Shown here in pieces: positions 20,500-31,640 of a stretch of 64,000 nucleotides of DNA; position 1 is the first letter of the stretch; the number at the start of each line of letters is the position of its first letter. The notes beneath the pieces are model-generated. The model did no database searches. It worked only from the letters and a program-made list of their open reading frames with translations, and was not told where the DNA came from. The stretch is from Lactuca virosa (taxonomy: Eukaryota; Streptophyta; Magnoliopsida; Asterales; Asteraceae): contig CAKMRJ010005523.1 of assembly GCA_928212115.1 (NCBI GenBank), positions 101,981,282 through 102,045,281 on the forward strand. The letters run 5' to 3'. Made by a program: the position numbers and the translations under genes.

Positions 20500-20514
20500 C
20501 TAACGGGGGGATGA
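20500..20514 (+). other. Polypurine tract of element A
   Basis: CTAACGGGGGGATGA lies directly before the 3' LTR. Element D has the identical word at 29061-29075. Confidence 0.9.
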
Positions 20515-22688
20515 TGTGACAACTCGTTATTTTCGATATTGTAAAAGTCAATCAAAGTCAAACATGTCAAATAAAAGTCAAATTGTTGTTTTGATTAACT
20601 TCTTAAGGTTAGATTAATAACCTATATGTGTTTAAAAGCTTTTATTTGAAGTGTTGCTTAAATTAGAAGTGAAGTACTTGAATCCGAGAAGTCTCGCTAG
20701 AACCGAAAACCCTCGCAGGGCCTAAAGACTTCAGACCGCAAACCAGCGTGGACTGCAAACGAACTTCTGACCGCAAACCCACGGTTCGCAGCCGCAAACC
20801 CTCGGTTTCCAGCCGAGAACCCTCGATCTTATCCTCTCAGTTCGCAAACCCATGCATGTGTCCCATCACGATTTCGGCCCTATACATATGGGGGCACCGA
20901 AATCACTTCCTCACTTCTACACTCCTAACCGACAAAACACACTTTGCTCTCAAGATCATCAACCGAAAACCCCTTTTCTCTCTCAAATATCATCCAAAAT
21001 CCATTCAATCTCGTTAGGATCTTGATAAGAACACCAAGTGTTTTTCATTTCATCAAACTATCACCTTACTTTTTGGTGATCTTCAACCGAAAACACTTGA
21101 ATCTCCTTGGTTTCACCATGAACACCAAGATCTTCATGTGGCCGAAAACCCAAGGCTGACCGAAAACGCCTTGCAGCTTCACGAAATGGCTTCTAACACT
21201 CTTATTTGTAAGTGAAACTTACAAAGTAGGCTATTTCCTTAACATAGTTGCGATTATATTCACTAAATGTATACATATATATTATGTGAAATGCTTTTAG
21301 GACTCGTTTTTATCAGCGGATCTAACTTGTGGAACAACATCGTATATCAAACCTTCAATCGACTCACTCACATAAGGTGAGTTCATACCCCTACAATTTA
21401 CCTTTTACAATGTTTTTAGGGGGGAATACAAGCAAAACACAATATAATTGTGTTAACACTTACATGTGAAAGCAAACAAACAAAAGAATTCTTATGCTTA
21501 TAAATATTGTTAAAATCATTTTCAAAACTCTTTTAAACTATTTTAGATTTCTGTTTATATCAAAATCATATTCATTTGTCTATTTATGTATAATTAGGCT
21601 TTAGCAGACTTAGGACTATTGTTAATACCTTAACTCATGTTCCTTGTTTGGTTGTGGGCTTAAGGTAGGATCACTAGTCCGACGGTCGGCTAAATCATAA
21701 TTATACATGCTAAATATATACATGAATATTAAAACTCATTTTAGAGACATACTTAACTCATTTCTATATGCTGAGCAAATGAGTCTTTTCTCCAAATCAT
21801 TTACAGTTCAAACAAACATACTAGTAAACTATAATAGGTATAGTTTAGAGAATCAATTCATACTATTTTATAGATCATAGAAACATTACATGAATCAGTA
21901 CATGCATACTATTACTTTTCATTACAAAGTACGCTACTCATTACAAGAACAAGAAACATATACATACTATACGTAAAAAAGTTAACTAGAATGTGAAATA
22001 CTACTTCATGGTACTTAGCAACATTCTTGCTAAGTCATGTTTTATAACCAGAGTCTCCTGGAGGTAGAGCGTGAGTTTGTGTATAGATCTCTACGGGACT
22101 GATAATCCCGCACCTTGGTTGTTAGCTACAGTTGGGACCGGCAGGTCTACGGGTGACAAATGTCATATCTTTTTCAACGCCTGAAGAACGTTGTGTTTTA
22201 TACTAGTCAATTAAGTATGGTTATAACCTCATTCACATTCAGCATTAACTAAACAATTCGGTTTACAAGACAAACATTTCTTTAGTGGTTTTATTTTAAA
22301 CAAAACTACTAAAAGATATTATCTTCTATCACATTCATACAGTGATGTTCACACACGAACAAGGCATACTATTTTTCTAGTAAAGATAGTTTACAAATAT
22401 GGAAAACATACATTTATACTATTTCAAGTACAAACATACATTTATACATTTATACAATCTCAAGTACAAACATATATTTTACACTATTTCAAGAGAACAA
22501 AACATACAAATAGTCGGGTCTTGGGTAAAAGACTACTTTTCATTTTAAGTAGAAAATATAGGATTTTCTGGGCAGTATACTAACATTTTCATGAAACAAA
22601 TACAAAAATTAGACACTAAATACTTATGAACTCACCAACTTAAATGTTGATACTCTCTTTCAAAATAACTTGTATTCTCAGGGAACCA
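20515..22688 (+). repeat. 3' LTR of element A, first part (split by element D)
   Basis: Begins TGTGACAACTCG and runs to GGGAACCA, where element D starts. The remaining 234 bp are at 31407-31640, for a full length of about 2408 bp. Frames at 20748-21159 merely read through the LTR. Confidence 0.93.
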
Positions 22689-22880
22689 TGTGACAACCCA
22701 AAACTTCTAACTGGAACATCTAGTCAATTTAACCAATGTTAAACTCGTTTCTGTTAACTTCTAGCACTGCTTAAGGGTTAATTTAAGAGTTCTAAGCTTG
22801 GGTACAGTCAAAGTTGAGACTAGGAATGAGTTAGCAAGGCGTATAGTAGCAAAACCGGGCCATACACCCCTTTTGGAGGA

Positions 22881-22916
22881 GTGTGCGGCCGCACACATGG
22901 GTGTACGGCCGTACAC
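22881..22916 (+). repeat. Palindrome pair upstream of TATA, LTR D
   Basis: GTGTGCGGCCGCACAC (22881-22896) and GTGTACGGCCGTACAC (22901-22916) are both perfect 16-bp palindromes. Related words recur downstream, for example TACGGCCGTACACC near 23147 and GTACGGCCGCACACC near 23440. Confidence 0.9.
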
Positions 22917-22940
22917 ACGCCTCATGCCCACACACCAACT

Positions 22941-22951
22941 CCTATAAAAAG
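22941..22951 (+). promoter_or_regulatory. TATA box of LTR D (5' copy)
   Basis: CCTATAAAAAG lies 24 bp after the palindrome pair. The 3' LTR has CCTATATAAAGGG at 29328-29340. It probably drives element transcription. Confidence 0.6.
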
Positions 22952-23706
22952 GGTAGACCCCTTTCCCTTCATTCCTTTCACTCCTTGGCTGCACACTACA
23001 CCATTCTCTCAAGTTCTTCAACCGTGAACCCTCCAAAGCTTCAAGAACGTGAGTAATTCATCCTCTAACTTGATATCCTTGAAAGACCACTCTATCTAAG
23101 CCTTGATACTACAAGATTCGTCATGTTCTTCATGTCTTGAAGAGAGTACGGCCGTACACCTTCATAAGGTGGGCCGTACACTCCTTAAAGGCTCTCCAAA
23201 GTGAGAGTTTGACCCCTATCTTCGAGTTGGACATGACCCCAGCCTTATTGCATCTTAAAATCGATATTTTGGGCATAAAAATGAAGGGTTAAGGCCGCAC
23301 ACACACCACAGGGCCACAAGCCCACTTCCATGGACTTTATTGACCTCAAACTTGCACCACAACTAAGCATGGACCTAGAACACTTCATGGATGCAAGTAT
23401 GAACCTTGAAAACACCTCAAAGACACCTTCCATCATGAGTGTACGGCCGCACACCTCATGGGCCGCACACCTATGGCCGCACACACATTTAAGGTGGCCG
23501 TACACCTCCCCCATTCAATCCTTTAAGGTTCTAACACTTAGTTCGAGTGTTTCCGAGTCCCTAGAGTGGTTTCCTAGCATATCTAGTAGTATAATACCTT
23601 CATTTGACTCCTATATGTGTCATTACATGTTAATTAGGATCAAATTGTGTCCGCGGCTTCACTTGACACTCAACATCTCATACCGATCTTTCATACAAAC
23701 CATTCG

Positions 23707-23718
23707 CTCAAGGTGAGT
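23707..23718 (+). promoter_or_regulatory. GTGAGT donor-like site in an inverted repeat, LTR D
   Basis: GCTCA, AGG, TGAGT: four pairs plus one wobble around AAG|GTGAGT. It is repeated in the 3' LTR at 30098-30110. Confidence 0.45.
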
Positions 23719-24039
23719 TCATACCCCTACATTTTCCGAGCATTTAATGTTTTCAGGGGGGAAAACAAGCCAAACATAACTGATTTTATGAAAGTTACAC
23801 AAACGGAGTTCAATAAACTTAAAACGGACGAAATCAGTACAAACACACAGTTTCTACAGTTTTACAAAATATTTTAGATATTTTAACCCTTTTGTATTAT
23901 ATTGAGCATAAGGGTCGTTTTCAACGTACGAACTTAACCACATAGTTTTCAGAACAATACATGATTTACACATACAAACATACAAACTATATTAGGTATA
24001 GTTGGGAATTTATACAAGTTTATACATATACGTACACAC

Positions 24040-24060
24040 AAACTATAATAGGTATAGTTT
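24040..24060 (+). promoter_or_regulatory. Conserved hairpin in LTR D
   Basis: AAACTATA and TATAGTTT arms with an ATAGG loop; a second, slightly weaker copy with a TTAGG loop is at 23985-24003. Confidence 0.55.
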
Positions 24061-24224
24061 GGGAATTCATACCACCGTTTACAAACTCACACTTTACAAA
24101 CCTTTCAGTTATTTACAAAAAGGGTCTTCAGCATTATTACTTGTAAATTTGTTAGTCTAGTTGGAGACACGTCCTTGGTAACACTCACAAACTTAACTGG
24201 GTGAAGGACTAGTACTTGTGATCA

Positions 24225-24345
24225 GACGCTCTTGTATGGAGAGCGTGACTGTTGTGTATAGATCTATACGGTACTGACTATCCCGCACCTTGCTGCTAGC
24301 TACAGTAGGACCGGCAGGTCTACGGGTGACAAAGTCATAAATGAT
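24225..24345 (+). promoter_or_regulatory. Conserved bipartite block in LTR D
   Basis: GTATAGATCTATAC (24256-24269), a TCCCGCACCTTG stretch, GACCGGCAGGTC (24309-24320) and CTACGGGTGACAAA; same order as in A and its 3' LTR. Confidence 0.5.
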
Positions 24346-25013
24346 ATTGGTGCCCGATTCACGCCATATCAAGTCAAAGTATGGTCATGACACTCACAAT
24401 ATAGATAACAACGATTTACTTACGTAATAATAACACACGAACAATACTTGTTTAGTACAAGTACGGTCAAATACATGGTTTCTTGAGGAAAACTAATACT
24501 ACCATACATACTGGTAGTAACCAGGGTTTTCAAACAGAACATTTCATACAAATGGTTTTTGATACAATGTTCGTCCTATAATACACCTAGTGGTAGTCCA
24601 ATCATACAACATTTTACTAAGATTTTCCCACTTTTACTAAATGAAATGTTGTATTTTCTTGGAGTCATGCAAACATTTTCAGAATTAACGACCGGTTTTC
24701 AATATAGAAACATAACTTATGAACTCACCAGCTTGATGTTGATACTCTTTCAAAACTGCTTGTATTCTCAGGGAATTAGTAGACAGGTACTTTCAGGAGT
24801 TTGGAGAAGCCAGAGCGTTAGAATCACGTCTTTCTATTTTACTTCTGATATGAACAAAACTATGTATTAAGTCAATGTAAACCTTTTTTATATATGTATT
24901 CAATGTTTGGCTTGTGTTCACTATGATTGCTATGATACAATTTTTGTGATACTACACATGACGTCCTCCGCCCAAGAACGTTTCCGCCGTTCCGGTTTTG
25001 GGGTGTGACAGAT

Positions 25014-25025
25014 TGGTATCAGAGC
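25014..25025 (+). other. Primer-binding site of element D
   Basis: TGGTATCAGAGC, three bases after the LTR end, matches the initiator tRNA-Met primer as in element A. Confidence 0.95.
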
Positions 25026-25551
25026 TCTTGTTTATAGTGAACTAAGTATACCGAACCTTACATGGTATACAACTATAAACACTAAAAGGGCCTAAGTGCT
25101 CTAAACTAATAGTATACTTTCAAAAATATAAGTAATTTTATAAAAAGTATAAAAGTATACCTAAGTACCTGAATCAGTGTCATAAGTAGAACAAAACAAA
25201 AGTGTTTGGATGTTGGACATCGCGGTTAAACCTGGGCAGTTATGTAATCATGTCTAGGGTCAATATAGTCTGATCAACTATATTCATTCGAGACATGACC
25301 AACATGTGCTTGGGAGTGACCGTGGTGTTGCAGCAAGCCTAAAACTTACCTGGATACCAAGAGAATTCTAAGAACCTAACATAAGGGTTAAAGTACTATA
25401 GGAGTATTTTAGGGTACTATAACGAACGACCCGGAAATCTACTCAAAAAATCCATTCTTCTAGAATCAATCATGTAACAATAATACATTGGAAGTATTTT
25501 TAGATTCGATGCCTATTAAATATCCCTTTACCACTATCTCGCGTAGATGGC
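25026..25551 (+). other. Leader of element D, no gene
   Basis: Untranslated leader related to that of A (TGTTTATAGTGAACT at its start). No credible frame. Confidence 0.6.
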
Positions 25552-26159
25552 ATGGTCGGACTCCATCTCCCTGGCGACCCGTACTTTCCCAACCAAGGAG
25601 ATGATGGATGGTTCGAGCCAGCGCCAGAAGAGAACCATGAGATTCATTTGGACGATGACTTCGCCGAACCATTTCCTGAAGAGATTGACTTAGAACCCGA
25701 AGTCGAGAACTTACCTCAAGTGGCCCCAATACCAAATCCTAACCCCCTAATTGAGTTCGAAGGCCCAACGCCTATGGTGGAGTCATGAACAAGTCCAACC
25801 CCCTGTACGATGGGGATCACCTCTTCTACAATGTGAATGAGGGAGGCTCCGCAGACAGAGCCCTTCCAATCATAGTCCGTCGAGTGGCCCGCAATGTTGA
25901 ACTAAACGTGGCGGCCATTCAGCGAACTGTGGAGCTTGAGGCAGACTCGGATGCCAACACAAACCGCATTCGCAATCTCGAAGTCGCTCATGGGAGAACT
26001 ATGAGAGACAATGAAGCTTTGCAGCGAGAGCTAGCTACAACTCGAGCTGAGGTCATAGAGCTCCGAGCACGCCAGTCAGTATACGAGAGCCGCCTGCTTG
26101 ACATAGAGCGCCAGCTGGCTAACTTAAGGATCCGTCTGAGGAGTGCCCGTCGCCGATAG
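25552..26159 (+). CDS. Extra ORF before gag in element D, two overlapping frames
   Basis: The first frame (25552-25788, 78 residues, MVGLHLPGDPYFPNQGDDGW) is acidic and Pro-rich. The second (25785-26159, 124 residues) overlaps it by ATGA and has regular Leu/Arg/Glu spacing over most of its length, suggesting a coiled coil with a basic end (LRIRLRSARRR). In A the same two halves lie apart. Either one protein was split by a frameshift, or the ATGA overlap allows coupled translation; a frameshift is more likely in a plant. The function is unknown. It is retained here although pol is gone. Confidence 0.6.
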
Positions 26160-26933
26160 GAAATACTCTACTCCTCCTTCCTTTTTGGTCCCAAGAATAG
26201 CCTTCATATCTATGCTCTAAGTAGCACTTTTCCCCGTAAACATTCCTGTTTTCAAGTACTAATTTACTAGTTCCTTATGTTGTTAATTTATTCCTCGGTT
26301 AGTATGTTATAGACCTACTTCTAGGTCAAAATTTTCCGAACTTCGTATGATTTCAATACCAACTACAGTGACAACAATCTTATTCCAGTTAAATATTTTC
26401 AGTATCAAAAATATATTCTGGATCAGTAGCATGCAAATGAGTAATTAACTAATATGATTTAGGGAGTTAGTGATTTCCATACTCACACTACGTGTCAGGA
26501 TTATGGCCTTTATCATATCAGTTAAGCAACAGTATACCAGATTCTATAACTTCATCAAGAGGGTAGTCACTACCAAGTTCATAAGTCTATGTTACGTAGA
26601 TCTCTATTATGATATGCTTCGAACGTCAGAACATGGAACGCTCCAAAACTAAGATAACATCGATTCGTAACACCTAGGGATTTACCATCAGGCGTCTTTT
26701 TGGACCTTTTGGCAACATTATGCCACCTCACAAACGTTTCATCAGAAATTCATTCCAGAATAGCCAATTGAAATCCAAAAGTCTATTCCATATAGACTTC
26801 CTTATGGGATAGTTATCGGAATCATTCAGGGTAGCTCCAGGGCGTGAAATTTATAAAGTATATAAATTCATGAAATACCACCACCGATGACTATCGTTCC
26901 TCACTAGATCGTTTCCTGTCATGTCACAGAACC
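26160..26933 (+). other. Spacer before gag in element D, no gene
   Basis: AT-rich untranslated stretch; the 60-codon frame at 26470 has no recognisable feature. Confidence 0.5.
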
Positions 26934-27662
26934 ATGTCTTCACAAGAAGTTAACCAACCGACTGGCGAGACGCCATTTCTACAGATGGACTTCGCTATAT
27001 TTCAGGCCACAGTCACAGCCGCCGTAAACGTTGTCATGGCACAATTAAACAACCCATATGGGAATGGGAACAGTACCAACACTTTAAACCATAACATCAC
27101 ACCAGGAAACCAACAAGGTCTTAACCAGGAGGACACTCCAACTCCCAAACCTAAGAGTACCAAACGAAAATTTTGGAGTAAGAGGGAGCGTAAGTCATCT
27201 CAAAGACTTGCCATGAGACAACAATCCGTGCCAACTCCTACAGCCACAACATCTGCCACTCCAGTTCCAAAGCCAATACGGCGATATGTCGGGAATCTAC
27301 AAAGTTGCGAGAAGTGCAATTTCTATCACGTAGGAAAATTCCATAAATTGCGATGTAAGAACTGCAACCGACAAGGACACACCACTCGTTACTGTAGGGC
27401 ACCAGCACAGCCAAACAACTCAGTTTTTGGCCTGAAAATGGGTCAGGTTTGTTACAGCTGTGGCGAACCCGGACATTTCGAAAAAATTTGTCCAAGGACT
27501 AAAGATGGGAAGGAAGCTCGCTTCGAAAGGACACCGACTCACCACATCACTTCCACTACCGATGCCAGTATAGTCCAAGTATGCCATACATGTGGTGAAA
27601 TGGGGCATTTCAAGAAGGACTGTCCGACGGAGAAAAATGACGGAGGAAAAGGAGGAGTGTAG
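26934..27662 (+). CDS. gag: Shortened Gag of element D: zinc knuckles kept, capsid domain lost
   Basis: An open frame of 242 residues. The N-terminus (MSSQEVNQPTGETPF) leads to a Gly/Asn-rich part, then directly to a basic Lys/Arg stretch and the C-terminal nucleocapsid region. Three CX2CX4HX4C knuckles are present, CKNCNRQGHTTRYC, CYSCGEPGHFEKIC and CHTCGEMGHFKKDC, after an atypical Cys/His cluster beginning CEKCNFYH. The capsid domain with the WFEKTE and TWWN motifs seen in A is absent. The protein could bind element RNA but not build a particle alone. The frame has no stop, unlike every other coding region of A or B. Confidence 0.8.
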   Translation: MSSQEVNQPTGETPFLQMDFAIFQATVTAAVNVVMAQLNNPYGNGNSTNTLNHNITPGNQQGLNQEDTPTPKPKSTKRKFWSKRERKSSQRLAMRQQSVPTPTATTSATPVPKPIRRYVGNLQSCEKCNFYHVGKFHKLRCKNCNRQGHTTRYCRAPAQPNNSVFGLKMGQVCYSCGEPGHFEKICPRTKDGKEARFERTPTHHITSTTDASIVQVCHTCGEMGHFKKDCPTEKNDGGKGGV

Positions 27663-28560
27663 TAGCATAACATGTGAGTGCAACGAGGAACCCCTTTTCC
27701 TGTATGAAGATTTTGGTACGTCTTCTAAGTAAAACTTCCTTAAAGATTTAATCCATATTAATATTAAAATTCGGGGAAATTAAAAAGTGATTACAAATAA
27801 CTTACTCGTCTAAACCAGTCACGACATCCATAAGAAAACTAAAGATCCGTTCAGATAAGCCGCAATGGCTTAGTATGCACAATAGAGTTGTGTATAACTA
27901 AGATATTTCAGACTAAGAGTAAGTGATTCCGCCTTAATTCCCGTTCCTTGTCTGGTTGTGGAGTTGGGGCAGAGTCACTCAGTCGACTTTCTTATGCAAT
28001 TTAGATGGTACATAACTTATATACACCAATCGATCAGAGAAGTACCAAGAAGAATCATAATATAAAAGTGTCTTCACTAGTTGTCAAAACACTTACACTG
28101 TTTGTACTTGCTCATCGCGGTACAAGTGTAACAGCGGTAGAATCAAAGAAGGCACTAGAACATTTACACAGAATGCATTGTCGAACACCCTCAAGATACA
28201 TCGTAATAAAGAGATCAATTATTTCAAATCGGTCTAACTCTTTGTCTTGGTAAAGAGTCTGTGATCATCAATCGTCATGGATTGGTGTGGTCCTCACCAT
28301 ACTAAGTTCACACGTTCCGTCGCCTGAATCGTCAAATTCACAAGATCTTTGTCATTGGTAACAACAAACCGACATAAATCTCTGAGTCGCCTTTTTCATG
28401 TTCTAGACCCTGAGGTACTCATGCGAGGAGTACCTTACTCTCTGAAAACCTTCCAAAATTTATTTAGTAAACCCTCCAGAACTACCACTTAACCAATGAG
28501 TCGAGTTTAAGCGTAGAGTCTAACCCAAATCCATAAACATGAGTTAGACAAGAGAGTTGT
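27663..28560 (+). other. Non-coding stretch of element D where pol should be
   Basis: No protease or RT motif. At 27942-27961 there is a variant (CGTTCCTTGTCTGGTTGTGG) of the word found in the LTR and leader of A. Pol has been deleted or replaced by leader-like sequence. Confidence 0.55.
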
Positions 28561-29030
28561 ATCTGAGAGACGAAAACCTCTTTTTGGAGTTCCAAGTTGG
28601 TGACCGTATTCTTTTGAAGGTTTCACCCTAGATGGGCATGATACGCTTCGGGAAGCGTGGAAAGCTAACCCCAAGATTCACTGGACCATTCGAGATCCCC
28701 GCCAGGATCGGTCCCGTAGGATACAAACTCTGTTTACCCCCGTGAACTTAGTAACATTCATCTTGTCTTTCACCTCTCGACCCGGAAGAAGTGACTGTCC
28801 GATGAGACACTTGCGATCCTCTCGATGATATCGAACTAGACAACAGCTTACACTTTGTATAGGAATCAGTTGAAATCATGGACCGGGAAGTCCAGCGCAC
28901 AAAACAAACGTCGTGTCCGGATAGTGAATGTTCACCAGGATACCAAGTGAGAACCTAAATTCACTTGGGAGCGCGAGGATCCAATGAAACATGACTATCC
29001 TCATCTTTTCCCAAACCCATAATGCGTTCT
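28561..29030 (+). pseudogene. pol: Integrase-tail relic of element D
   Basis: EFQVGDRILLKVSP, a stop, MGMIRFGKRGKLTP and FEIPARIGPVGYKL match the integrase C-terminal part of A at 20030-20180. Further on, KFTWERED-like sequence near 28958-28985 is the remnant of the chromodomain-like tail. Several stops break it. It marks the right edge of the pol deletion. Confidence 0.8.
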
Positions 29031-29060
29031 CTATGCTTGAATTTCGGGACGAAATTCCCT

Positions 29061-29075
29061 CTAACGGGGGGATGA
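29061..29075 (+). other. Polypurine tract of element D
   Basis: CTAACGGGGGGATGA, identical to that of A, directly before the 3' LTR. Confidence 0.92.
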
Positions 29076-31401
29076 TGTGACAACCCAAAACTTCTACCTC
29101 GAACATCTAGACAATTTAATCAATGTTAAACTCGTTTCTGTTAACTTCTAGCACTGCTTAAGGCTTCATTTAAGCGTTCTAAGCTTGGGTACAGTCAAAG
29201 TTGAGACTAGGAATGAGTCAGCAAGGCGTATTGTAGCAAAACCGGGCCATACACCCCTTTTGGAAGAGTGTGCGGCCACACACATGGGTGTACGGCCGTA
29301 CACACCCCTCATGGCCACACACCCACTCCTATATAAAGGGTAGACCCCTTTCCCTTCATTCCTTTCACTCCTTGGCTGCACACTACACCATTCTCTCAAG
29401 TTCTTCAACCGTGAACCCTCCAAATCTTCAAGAACGTGAGTAATTCATCCTCTAACTTGATATCCTTGAAAGACCACTCTTTCTAAGCCTTGATACTACA
29501 AGATTCGTCATGTTCTTCATGTCTTGAAGAGAGTACGGCCGTACACCTTCATAAGGTGGGTCGTACACTCCTTAAAGGCTCTCCAAAGTGAGAGTTTGAC
29601 CCCTATCTTCGAGTTGGACATGAACCCAGCCTTATTGCATCTTAAAATCGACATTTGGGCATAAAAATGAAGGGTGTACGGCCGCACACCCCTATGTACG
29701 GCCGCACACACACCCTAGGGCCGCAAACCCACTTCATGGCCTTTATTGACCTCAAACTTGGACCACAACTAAGCATGGACCTAGAACACTTCATGGATGT
29801 AAGTATGAACCTTGATAACACCTGAAAGACACCTTTCATCATGAGTGTACGGCCGCACACCTCATGGGTCGCACACACCTTTAAGGTGGTCGTACACCTC
29901 CCCCACTCAATCCTTTAAGGTTCTAACACTTAGTTCGAGTGTTTCCGAGTCCCTAGAGTGGTTTCCTAGCATATCTAGTAGTGTAATACCTTCATTTGAC
30001 TCCTATATGTGTCATTACATGTTAAATAGGATTAAATTGTGTTCGAGGCTTCACTTGACACTCAACATCTCATACCGATCTTTCATACAAACCACTCGCT
30101 CAAGGTGAGTTCATACCCCTACATTTTCCGAGTTTTTAATGTTTTCAGGGGGAATACAAGCCAAACATAACTGATTTTATGAAAGTTACACAAACGGAGT
30201 TCAGTAAACTTAAAACGGACGAAATCAGTACAAACACACAGTTTCAACAGTTTTACAAAATATTTTAGATATTTTAACCCTTTTGTATTATGCTGAGCAT
30301 AAGGGTTGTTTTCAACGTACGAACTTAACCACATAGTTTTCAGAACAATACATGATTTACACTTACAAACATACAAACTATATTAGGTATAGTTGGGAAT
30401 TCATACAAGGTTATATATATACGTTCACACAAACTATAATAGGTATAGTTTGGGAATTCATACCACAGTTTACAAACTCACACTTTACAAACCTTTCAGT
30501 TATTTACAAAAAGGGTTTTCAGCATTATTACTTGTAAATTTGTTAGTCTACTTGGAGACACGTCCTTGGTAACACTCACAAACTTAACTGGGTGAAGGAC
30601 TAGTGCTTGTGATCATAATCTCTTGTAGGGAGAGCGTGACTGTTGTGTATAGATCTATACGGGACTGACTATCCCGCACCTTGCTGCTAGCTATAGTAGG
30701 ACCGGCAGGTCTACGGGTGACAAAGTCATAAAAGATACTGGTGCCCGATTCGCGCCATATCAAGTCAAAGTATGGTCATGACACTCACAATATAGATAAC
30801 AACGATTTACTTACGTAATAATAACACACGAACAATACTTGTTTAGTACAAGTACGGTCAAATACATGGTTTCTTGAGGAAAACTAATACTACCATACGT
30901 ATTGGTAGTAACCAGGGTTTTCAAACAGAACATTTCATACAAACAGTTTTTCATACAATGTTCATCCTATATTACACCTAGTGGTAGTCTAATCATACAA
31001 CATTTTACTAAGATTTTCCCACTTTTACTAAAGGAAATATTGGATTTTCTTGGAGTCATGCAAACATTTTCTGAATTAACAACCGGTTTTCAATATACAA
31101 ACATAGCTTATGAACTCACCAGCTTTATGCTGATACTCTTTCAAAACTGCTTGTATTCTCAGGGAATTAGTAGACAGGTACTTCCAGGAGTTTGGAGAAG
31201 CCAGAGCGTTAGAATAACGTCTTTCTATTTTACTTCTGATATGAACAAAACTATGTATTAAGTCAATGTAAACCTTTTTCATATATGTATTCAATGTTTG
31301 GATTGCGTTTACTATGATTGCTATGATACAATTGTTGTGATACTACACATGACGTCCTCCGCCCCAGGACGTTTCTGCCGTTCCGGTTTTGGGGTATGAC
31401 A
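29076..31401 (+). repeat. 3' LTR of element D
   Basis: Begins TGTGACAACCC and ends GGGGTATGACA, followed by the target duplication AACCA. It carries the same palindromes, TATA box (29328-29340) and hairpins as the 5' LTR. Confidence 0.95.
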
Positions 31402-31406
31402 AACCA

Positions 31407-31640
31407 ATAGACATGTACACTAGCACAAGTTTTGAGATGACGGAGCGTGTTCAAGACTCGTCTTTTATTTTTGCTATAAATTTTGGTGTCATACAACTAT
31501 ACAAAGAACACACATGTATTAACTATATTATTAATGCAATGGATGTTGTTTCTTGTTTTACTATTATTCATTGTTATGATACTGTACATGAACTCCTCCA
31601 CCCCCGGATGTTTCCGCCATCTCGGTTTAGGGGTGTGACA
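31407..31640 (+). repeat. 3' LTR of element A, last part
   Basis: This continues the A LTR after the D insertion and ends GGGGTGTGACA. It matches 3226-3461. The frame 31389-31664 is a by-product. Confidence 0.92.

Larger units (their letters stand above)
22689..25010 (+). repeat. 5' LTR of element D
   Basis: Begins TGTGACAACCC, ends GGGGTGTGACA, and closely matches 29076-31401. It has palindromes at 22881-22916, a TATA box at 22941, a donor-like hairpin at 23707, conserved hairpins at 23985 and 24040, a conserved block at 24225-24345 and an acceptor-like site ending at 24771. ORFs in it (23245-24870) are by-products. Confidence 0.95.
22689..31401 (+). mobile_element. Element D: complete non-autonomous Ty3/gypsy element nested in A's 3' LTR
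   Basis: LTRs of 2322 and 2326 bp with TG...CA ends enclose a 4065-bp interior with primer site, extra ORF, shortened gag, an integrase-tail relic and polypurine tract. The 5-bp target duplication AACCA (22684-22688 and 31402-31406) is perfect. Protease, RT, RNase H and the integrase core are missing, so D must have moved with enzymes from a relative. The extra ORF, leader and polypurine tract are close kin of those of A. Confidence 0.95.
1221..31640 (+). mobile_element. Element A: old Ty3/gypsy (Tekay/Del-like) LTR retrotransposon, nested and broken
   Basis: The parts in order are a 5' LTR (from 1221, beginning lost upstream), iMet primer site, an extra acidic/coiled-coil ORF, gag, protease, RT, RNase H, integrase with a chromodomain-like tail, polypurine tract and 3' LTR. 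The order PR-RT-RNH-IN defines Ty3/gypsy. The LTRs of about 2.4 kb and the IN tail with NVHPTFHVSNLKKCL point to the Tekay/Del group of chromoviruses. Without its insertions, A would be about 11 kb. Many stops, frameshifts and lost catalytic residues make it dead. E0, B, C and D are all younger than A. A itself lies inside element F, judged from the minus-strand sequence that begins at 31641. Confidence 0.88.

Noticed and set aside
20748..21159. Overlapping 71-89-residue frames in the 3' LTR of A (also 1389-1697 in the 5' LTR)
   Set aside because: They lie wholly inside LTR sequence, differ in length between the two LTRs, and show no domain.
23245..24870. Several 60-128-residue frames on both strands in the D LTR (and 29166-31294)
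   Set aside because: Frames shift between the two LTR copies and overlap each other; LTR sequence, not genes.
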